From Bacteroidota bacterium (GTDB lineage: Bacteria > Bacteroidota > Ignavibacteria > UBA10030): a stretch of DNA of 64,000 nucleotides. The position numbers and the translations under genes are program-made. The notes under the pieces are model-generated. The model did not search any database and had not been told where the DNA came from. It worked only from the letters and a program-made list of their open reading frames with translations. Positions 38,301-47,300 of the stretch are shown here, piece by piece (the stretch's first letter is position 1; each line of letters begins with the position of its first letter). The stretch is taken from positions 186,001 through 250,000 of the forward strand of contig JALONQ010000001.1 in NCBI GenBank assembly GCA_025454835.1, written 5' to 3'.

Positions 38301-41300
38301 TCACCGTACTGTCGTTCACGAGGGTCGACGCGAAGCTGCTCGTGGTCGAGAGCTGCACGTGGTACCGCTCGGCGCGCGCAGCCGGGAGCCAGATGGCGGT
38401 GACAGACAGCGGTTGGTTGATCGCGCCGCTGTCGGGACCGGCGAGGGTCGGCGTCGTCGGAGCACCGATGATGGTCGTGAATCGCCTCGCGGGCGCGTAG
38501 GCCGTCGTGCCGCCGACGTTCTTCGCGCGAACCCGCCAGTGATACGTCGTCGCGTTGGTGAGAGACGAGACCACCCGTGACGTCGCCACGAGGGTGCTGT
38601 CATCCACGACCAGCGGTGAGAACGACTCGCTCGTCGACACTTGGAGATGGTACGTCGATGCCCTGGCCGCCGCCGTCCATGTCAAGGTCAGCGTCGTCGG
38701 TTGCTGTGCGGCGCTGTCGGCCGGCAAGGTGAGGCCGGGGTCCGAAGGCACGGCAATGATCGTCGTGAACTGCCGGATGGTTGAGAACGAACTGACGCCC
38801 CCGGCGTTCTTGGCATTCACGCGCCAGTAGTACGTGGTCAGATTGGCCAGGCCCGAGACGGTTGCCGAGGTCCCGTTCAGCGTGCTGTCGTCATACGAAA
38901 GCACTCCGAACGTATTGCTCGCCGAGACCTGCAACCGATACGTCGTCGCCCGGGCCGACGCGTTCCACGACAGCGACAACGAGACCGGCCGATCGGTGGC
39001 GGAGTTCGCCGGACCGGCGAGGGTGGGCACGTCGGGCGTGTCGACGATAGTGCGGAAGAAGCGCGTCGGAGTGTAGGCGCTGGCCCCCGTGACGTTCTCG
39101 GATCGGACGCGCCAGTAGTACACGGTGTCATGCAGCAGCGGAGCGGACAGCGTCGCGCTCAAGGTCGAGATGGCCGAGTCCTGAGCGATCAGCGAAGGGA
39201 AGTTCGACGCGAACGAGACCTGGAGTCGGTACGTCTGCGCGTTGAGACCCGCCGTCCACGCCAGCGTGGGCTGGATCGTGACGCCCGTCGCGGCGCTGTC
39301 GGGCGAGGTCAACGTCGGTGTCCCGGGTGCCGGCAGCGAGGTGGTGAAGGTCCGGTTGGTACCGAACGTCGTCCCCGACTCGTTCGACGCCACCAGGCGG
39401 TAATGGTACGTGGTGTTCGCCGACAGACTGCTGACGGCCAGCGACCGTTGGAGGAACAGCGCCCCCAGGCCCAGCGAAACGGGAGAACTTTGCGTGCCGT
39501 AGGCGTTCGAGGTTCCGTATTCGAAGTAGTACGTCGTGCTCAGCCCATTCGGGTTGCCAAATCCGACAAGGGTGGCGCTCGTCGCGGTCACCGTCGTCGC
39601 GTCGGCCGTGAACACCGACGGCACGTAGTTCGTCACAACACGCCGTATGCGATGATTGTTGCGATCGGCTACCAGGAGGGTCGACGTCGGATCGACGGCC
39701 AGTCCGGCGGGAGCGCTGAAGCGTGCCGTCGTGCCAAGGTCGTCGACCCAGCCCGACGCGAGCGCTGAGCCGGCGATCGTGCTGACAACGCTCGCCGGCG
39801 AGATACGACGGATGGTCTGGTTGCCGCGATCGGCCACGAAGATGTTCCCGGCCTGGTCCACCGCCACACCCGTCGGACCGTTGAATCGTGCCACCGAGGC
39901 AAGACCGTCGGTCGAGCCGGCCGTGGTGTCGAGTCCGGAGATCATTGAGACCGAAACGCTGCCTCCGGTCCCCACGGTCAGCCGACGGATCGAGTTGGTC
40001 CCGGCATCCGCGAGGACGAAGCTTCCGGCCGGTTCGAGGGCCAGACCCGACGGCGATCGGAACCGAGCCGTCGTCCCAGTGCCGTTCGCAAATCCCGCGG
40101 CACCCGTCGCGCTGCCCGTGACCAATTCGACGAAACGCAGCGGAGAGATACGACGGATCACGTTGTTGCCCCGGTCGGCGACATACAAGCTACCGCTGCG
40201 ATCGAACGCGATTCCTGCCGGTGCGTTGAATTCCGCCTCGGTACTGTCTCCGTCAGCCATGCCGACATTGCCGCTTCCGGCGTACGTACTCTTGGCACCC
40301 GTGTGCGAGATCCGATAGATCTTGTGATGGGTCGACGAGGCCACAAACACGTTGCCGACCGAATCGACGGCTACGCCGGCCACCGTTCCCATGGCGGTCG
40401 CCAGCGTCGTGACCACCCGGAGAGGCGTGATCTTTCTGAGGCTTCCGTTCCCCGCATCGGCGACGTAGAGATTGCCAAGAGCATCGAAGGCCGCCCCTTC
40501 GGGCAGATCGAACTGCGCCAATTCACCCGACGCGTCGAAGTTGCCCGCCGAACTTCCGGCGAACGGTGACACGGTCGCCTGTTGCGGAGCCGAAGAGGTC
40601 ATCGCCGATGCGGCGTAGCTCCTCGGAGATTCCGTTCCTGTCACGTCGACGGCTGTGACCCGGTAGAAATATTGCGTCGCCAGATCGAGGTCCGTGTTCG
40701 AATAGGTCGTTGCCGTCGCGGAGTCGATCGCGACCATTGAGGTCGAATCGGCCCCACGGTAGATCCGGTATCTCGCGAGCGGTGACGCCCCTCCCCCGTT
40801 CTGCCAGCTCAGGTTGATCGTCGTGCCTGCGACCGAGGCTGCCAGCGAGCGCGGCGTCAGCTGTACGTTGAACTCCAACGGCGATCGGGCCACCTTCGAC
40901 AACCGCACCTCGTCGACGGAGCCCGTGTAGTATGAGGTCGCTGGCAACGTCGGCATCGCCCCGATCGCAAGGAACTGCGTACCGATCGACAGCGGCCCCG
41001 CAACGGCCGTACTGCCCGCCAGGAGACCGTTCACATAGAGCTCGATGGTCGATCCAGTGAAAACGCCGGCCAGGTGCGTCCATTGTCCGGCCGCGATCGG
41101 AGTACTCCCTTGCACGCTCGCCGCCGGCTGCATGACCTGGAACGTCGGCAGCCCTGTGGGCGACAACACCAACGCGTATCCACTCGAGACCGCGGTATCC
41201 TTCCGAACGATCGTTCCAGCGCCGACAGCGGCTGGGTTCACCCACGCCTCGATCGTGAACGGACCCGTCGGGGCGTAGTAGTCCCGTCCCTGGAATCGGA

Positions 41301-44300
41301 GGTACTGACCACCCGAGAGACTTCGCGCGAGCCCGAATTTGCCGGGAACGGAGGTGTGCCCACCCACGGCAACGCCAGATTGGCCATTGGGGGTGGCATC
41401 GATGTTGTAGATCACGCCGCTTCGTTCCGCGAACGGCAGAAGGAGCACCGTCGACGTGTCATTCGAAGCATACTCGCCCGCTTGGCGGGCATGCGGCGTC
41501 GCCCAACGAGAGAACGAATTGGGACCCTCATTCCCCGCGAGGTCGACCGCACGGATCACGTACTGATACGCGGTGCTGTCGGTCACGCTCATGTCGACGT
41601 ATGACGTCGTCCCCGCCGCAACGCTGTCTTGCCGTGTCAGGCCGAGAGGGGGCGTCGCCCGCAGGATCACGTACCGCGTCACGTCGGGTTCTGGGTTCGC
41701 CGTCCACTGCAGGATCACCCGTCCGCTCGTTTCGCTGATCAGAGGTTCCAGGACCTGCGCGGGAGGCGAATTGTCGACGTTGTTCCTGAGCACCGAAACG
41801 AGGGCTGAATTCTGGTTCCCCGCGACGAGGTCAAGGTCACCGTCGGCATCCAGATCGCCGCCGACCAGACCCCAGGGATTCGTTCCGACCGGCGTGGACG
41901 AGAGTTCGGTGTAGCCACCGCTGCCGTTGTTGCCCAGCACGCGCACCGTGTTCGTGGCGTGATCCGTTACCGCCGCATCGGTCAGCCCGTCTCCGTTGAA
42001 GTCTCCGACCACGACGCCGCGAATATCGGTGCCGACGGTGAAGCTGGAGGTGCCGGCGACCGTTCCCTGCGCATTCAGGCGATCGATGCGCAGATTATTC
42101 GTGGTTACGCTCAGGCCGGTGATCAGATCGTTGATCCCGTCGCCGTTCATATCGGCTACCGCAAGACCGTACGCGCCGCCTCCCAGGGAAATGGCATGGA
42201 AGAGACTGAAGACGCCGCCCGCATTTCGATAGTGACGTACCACGCCGTCGCTCGTCGCCGAAACGACGATGTCAAGCTGGTCGTCTCGGTTCAGGTCGGC
42301 CAGCGCGACCGCCGTCGGTTGCGTTCCAACGGGTCCGTACGTGAGAGTAGTGAAATTCCCCGCTCCGTTGTTCGTCAGCACCGTGAAGGAGGAACTTCCG
42401 CTGTTGGCGACCACAAGGTCGGGGTCGCCGTCACCATCGATGTCGCCGGCTGCGATGCCATGGGGAGCCGTGCCAACGGTGATCGACAAAGGACTGCTGA
42501 AGTTGCCGCCGCCGGTGTTCAGCCATCTCGTCACGGAGCCGGCGCTGCTATTCGTCACGGCCAGGTCCGTCCACCCGTCGTTGTTCAAGTCCGACAGGAC
42601 GATGCCGAGCGGCCCGCCCGACTGCGGCAGCGTGTTGGCAACGGAGAGGGCGCCTCGTCCGTCGTTCCGGAAGACCGTGAGGGTGTTCGAAGAAGCGTTC
42701 GCCGTGACGATATCGGCGTCGCCGTCCCTGTCGATATCTCCCGCCGCAAGCAAGGCCGGACCGCCGGTTCCCGTGTTCGCGGAGACAGCCGTCATGACGC
42801 CCGTCCCCCCCGTCGTTCCGATCCGGAATCGGAAGATCGCCGGCGCGATGAGGCTGTCGCCGTTGATGTTACGGACCGATCGTAGGACCACGACCTCGAC
42901 TTCGTCGCCCCGGATGAACGCGGAGTCCAGGACCACATCCACATAGCGGAGCTCCGTATCGTAGAGCAGCTGCGCCACGTGCCGTCTGCCGCTCAACCGG
43001 CCCGACACGCGAACGGCCGACGTCGCGAGACTCGTGGTATCAAGGTCCGTGTTGAAGGAAAGCCGCACGACGTTCGAGGATGAAGCGAATTGAGCATTAC
43101 GCGTCGGCGACGAACTCAGGAGCGCCGGCAGCGGTAGTGGGGTCCCGCGCATGGCGGTCGTCGGCCGGCCTTCGAATCCGCTGACGTCGACGGGAGCGAT
43201 GCGATAATAGTAGAGGGCGCCATTGACCGCCGTCGTGTCGGTATACTCAGTGATTGAATTGCTCACGCTGTCGATCGGCGCCATCGCCGTGCTGTCCGAC
43301 CCGCGGTAGACTCGGTAACGCATCACCGGAAGCCCGGCCAGGGAACTCGTCCAGACGATCCGGACGCGTCCATTGCCGGACTGCGCCGAGGCGAACGATG
43401 GCGGCAAGGGCAGGTAGAACTCGGACGGACTGACCAGCCGGCGCGAGATCCGAACTTCGTCGATGGTACCCCGGTACACACCGAGGCCCGGTCCTCCCCC
43501 GATGAAGGCCTGGCTGAAGGTCGCGCCGGTGGTGAACCCGACGCCCAACGCCGATTCCATGACCTTCTGACCGTCGATGAATCCGCGCAGGATCTTGCCG
43601 GTGGCGTCGTACTGCATTGCCAGGTGTACCCACCGATCCAGTTCCACGGGCCGTGACGACGAATCGGTCACCATCGTGCCGCCGCCATTCCTGATGCCGG
43701 CCCGCAAGCGTCCGGTGGTGCTCAAGCCGATGAAAGCGTCGTAGATGCCGCCGGAATAGACTGCCGCCCCGTTCGACGACGGGTACTGGTCGAGCTTCGT
43801 CCACAATTCGATCGTGAATGAGTACGACGGACCCAACGGCACCAGGATCCCGCGCTCCAGCGTCATGCCGATACCTGGCTGTCCGGGGAAGTACCTCGCG
43901 CGTCCGTGACGGCCGTCCACCATGACGGGACCGTTGTAGCTCCCATGGTTCGACTGTGGCGACTGGTCCACCGCCAGCGGGCCCGAGACTCCCCACACAA
44001 CGTTGCTGAGCGTGTCTTCATCCAAGTGGTAGAGTCCGAGCGTGTTCACGTCACGGTCATACTGTCCCGTCAATTGCACGAACTGTTCAGCGCGGTCGTC
44101 AAAGACATGCCAATACCCGCTGCTGCCGCGCATCAATTCTGCGGTGCGGTTGGTGACCATCGCTCGTTCCCAGAGGTCGTACCCGCGATGCCGGATCACG
44201 AACTTGTATTCGAGAAGCCCCGGGTCGGGCGTCGAGAAGGAGGCCTGGTAGATCGAGTCGGTCACCCCGGACCACAGATCGGTCAGGATCTGATTGAATC

Positions 44301-47300
44301 CGGTCCACGCCAATGGTGCGCGGCTTCCGCGCAACGCCAGGGTGTCGATGGCTGGATTGAAGAGTCCCGACCGGATCGCCGAGCGCATGTCGACGGACAT
44401 GGTGACATTCGCCGGGCGCGTATCGCGGACGAAGATCGTTCCGAACTCGCCAACGAGATGCACCAGCTCGGGAAGTTCCGGCTGCGCCGCGTACAGGAAT
44501 CCTTGGTAACCTGAGAACGATGGTTGCCAGGTCGCCCCCTGGTCCGTCGAGACGAACACCGTTCCTTCCAGCGAGACGAGATACCCGACACCTGACGACC
44601 GGTGGATGGCGCCTCGTCGAATGCCCGTGGTCGCGGGCAGTGGAAGCGTGATGGGATTCCAGGAGAAGCCGCCGTCGACCGTGCGGTAGATGGTGTTTTC
44701 CGCCGGCGATCCGACCACCCCGACCATGTCGTTGAAGAAGACGATCGCCTCCTTGCGACCGGTCGTGCCGACAGATCGCGTCTGCCACGTCAGTCCAGCG
44801 TCTGCGGAGATGGAGACAGACCCGGATGTGTTACCGGTGACGTACTTCGTGGGGCTCACCATCTGGATGGCCCGAACCGATTGCCCGGGAATCGGGGCCA
44901 GCGACGTCCACGAATCGCCCGCATCGGTCGTTCTCATGACGATGTTCGCGCCGGCCACAAGCCCTTCAAGATCGTTGAGGAATGAGAGGTCGAGCCATGA
45001 CGGTCCAGTGGTCGGGTACGGTGTGGCAGGTTGATACCAGCTCTGACCGTAATCGACAGTCCTTCGAATCGTGTTGCCCGAGCCGATGACCACGGCAGCG
45101 CCGTACCAAGGCACGTGAACACCATAGAGCGTTTGCGTCGTGAACGCCGCGACGGAATCCCATGAACGGCCGCCATCGAAGGTGCGTCGGATGTTCCCTC
45201 CTGCCCCGGACGCGAAGCCGAAGCCAGATTCACCGGCGAAGTCGACGCTCAGCAGTGCGGTCTGCGTGCCCGAGGGTAGAAGCTCCCAACCATTTGCCGG
45301 GGGCGGGGTGGTGAACTGAAAGAGTGAGTCGGTCGTCGCCGAACCGTATTCATTCTGCGCGAACGGGCGATAGTAGTAGACGGTCGAAGGTGACAAGCCG
45401 GCGATCGGGGCCCGAGGCACGACGGCGTTCACGCCGGTGATTGGGGCACCTTCGAAGGCAACCGTTGATCCCAGTGCGGGAGTCGTGCCGTACGCGATGC
45501 CACCCGTGGTGCTACCGGCATACGGCAGCACTGACGCGCGCAGCGTGATCCGATCGCTGAACAGTCCCTGAAACCCGACAGCGAAGACACGCGGGGCAGC
45601 AACCGGAGCGCGTCGGAGCGTTAAGCGATACTTGGCACCGGGAGATGCCCCCAATGTCCCCCGGTTGTCGATCACCCGAATGTGATACGTCCCGGTGGCC
45701 TGAAGTACGCGTACGAGCCGCGATTCATAGCCTTGGTTTGGGATCGTGGCGCTCCAGTCTCGGAAGGTCAGCGCGCCGAACGGGTCGCGGAGCGCGAAGG
45801 AAGGCGAGAACGTTCCGAACAGATCGGAGGTGGTCGGAGTGAACGTGGAGATCTCGATCGTGTCGCCGGCCGCACCTTCGAACCGATACCAATCGTACTC
45901 GCGCATCGGGTCGAGGGCGGCTTCGACTTCAGCATTGTACTGTATCGTGGAAGCCGTCGACAGCGTATCGTTGGGTTCTGCCTCGAACTGAAGCCCGCGG
46001 CGCAAGACGGTGCCCCGATCGCCGACGATCATGTCCGTCGTCCCGTTGCTCGAGACGTCTACCAGGTAGAGCACCGTCCCACTCTTCTCCGAGGTCGCGG
46101 TCAGCCAGCCGTCTGTCGTGCGATAGACTCGACCATCGTAACCGACGGCCAGTCCCTGTTCGGTGTCGGACATGCCGACGGACACGATGTTATAGACATC
46201 CGTACTTCGAGGCAGCCATGTCGCACCTCCGTCAGTCGTACTATAGATCCCAGCCCAGGCCGCAGCGTATCCTGTCGTAGAATTCGCAAAGTCGATCGAG
46301 TAGATCGGATGCGGTATGTTTGCGACTCCGGTCCACGTTGCACCACCATCCGTGGTGCGGTAGAACCAGCGGTCGTCGCCGGCCGCAACGGCGACGCCCG
46401 GCGAGACGAAGTCGACGGACACGAGTGCGTATGGGCCCGGGACCGTCGTGGTAGACCAACTTGCGCCGTAGTCCGTCGAAGCGATCACCGCACCGCCATA
46501 TCCAACGCCGATGATGTACTGTCCCGTTGGATCCACAGCGATATCGCGAAGATCTGCGTAGGCACCGGTGTAAGTCGAGGACCACGTCGTACCAGTGTCG
46601 TTCGTCTTCACCACCGGATAGTAGCCGTAGCCTGCGCTGAAACCTACGCCGGAACTCGAGAAGTCAATGGCACGGCTGTAGTGAGGGTATGTGTAGAGCG
46701 GACTGACGTCCTGCCAGGTGGTGCCGCCATTTGTCGTTCGAAAGAGGTACGACCCCGCCGCGAAGGCGACCCGATCATCGAGGACCTTGGATCCAACGAG
46801 ATAGTGTCCTCCCCCCGGAGTCAACTCCTGACGCGTCCACTTCCCGCTCCGCTCAGGGGTCGAGAACGTGAAATCCGGTCCGTACGAAGTACCCAACGAT
46901 CCCGTCGCCCTGAAACGGGCGTGATACGTCGTCGCCGGCTGAAGGCCGGGGATCTGGGTCGAGGGAGAATACGCCCATGGGGCGTGGAAGATGTCAACGA
47001 AGTGGACCTGTCCGTAGGCCGTCGACGTGCCGTATTCCACTTCCACCGAGACGTTGAGTTCGCCGGGATAGAGGAACTGATAGACGTACGCGAGGTTTTC
47101 GCGCATGCCGTCAGCGCCACGATATCCCAACCGGGTGAGCATCGGGGCGAACCTTCGCACGAGGATGGAGTAGCTACCCGATGTGTCTTGTGGCGCCAAC
47201 ACGCGCGTGCGGAGCGCCCGTTCCTTCGCCATGCTTTCGAGTTGTTCCTCCTTCGAGCCCTTAATGAACGGTCGCTTCGAAGGATAGTTGGCGGCGTAGT

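Noticed and set aside
34740-39340. Repeats at 34740-39340 as a CRISPR array or noncoding satellite
   Set aside because: The repeats are about 288 bases, in frame, and encode Fn3 domains.
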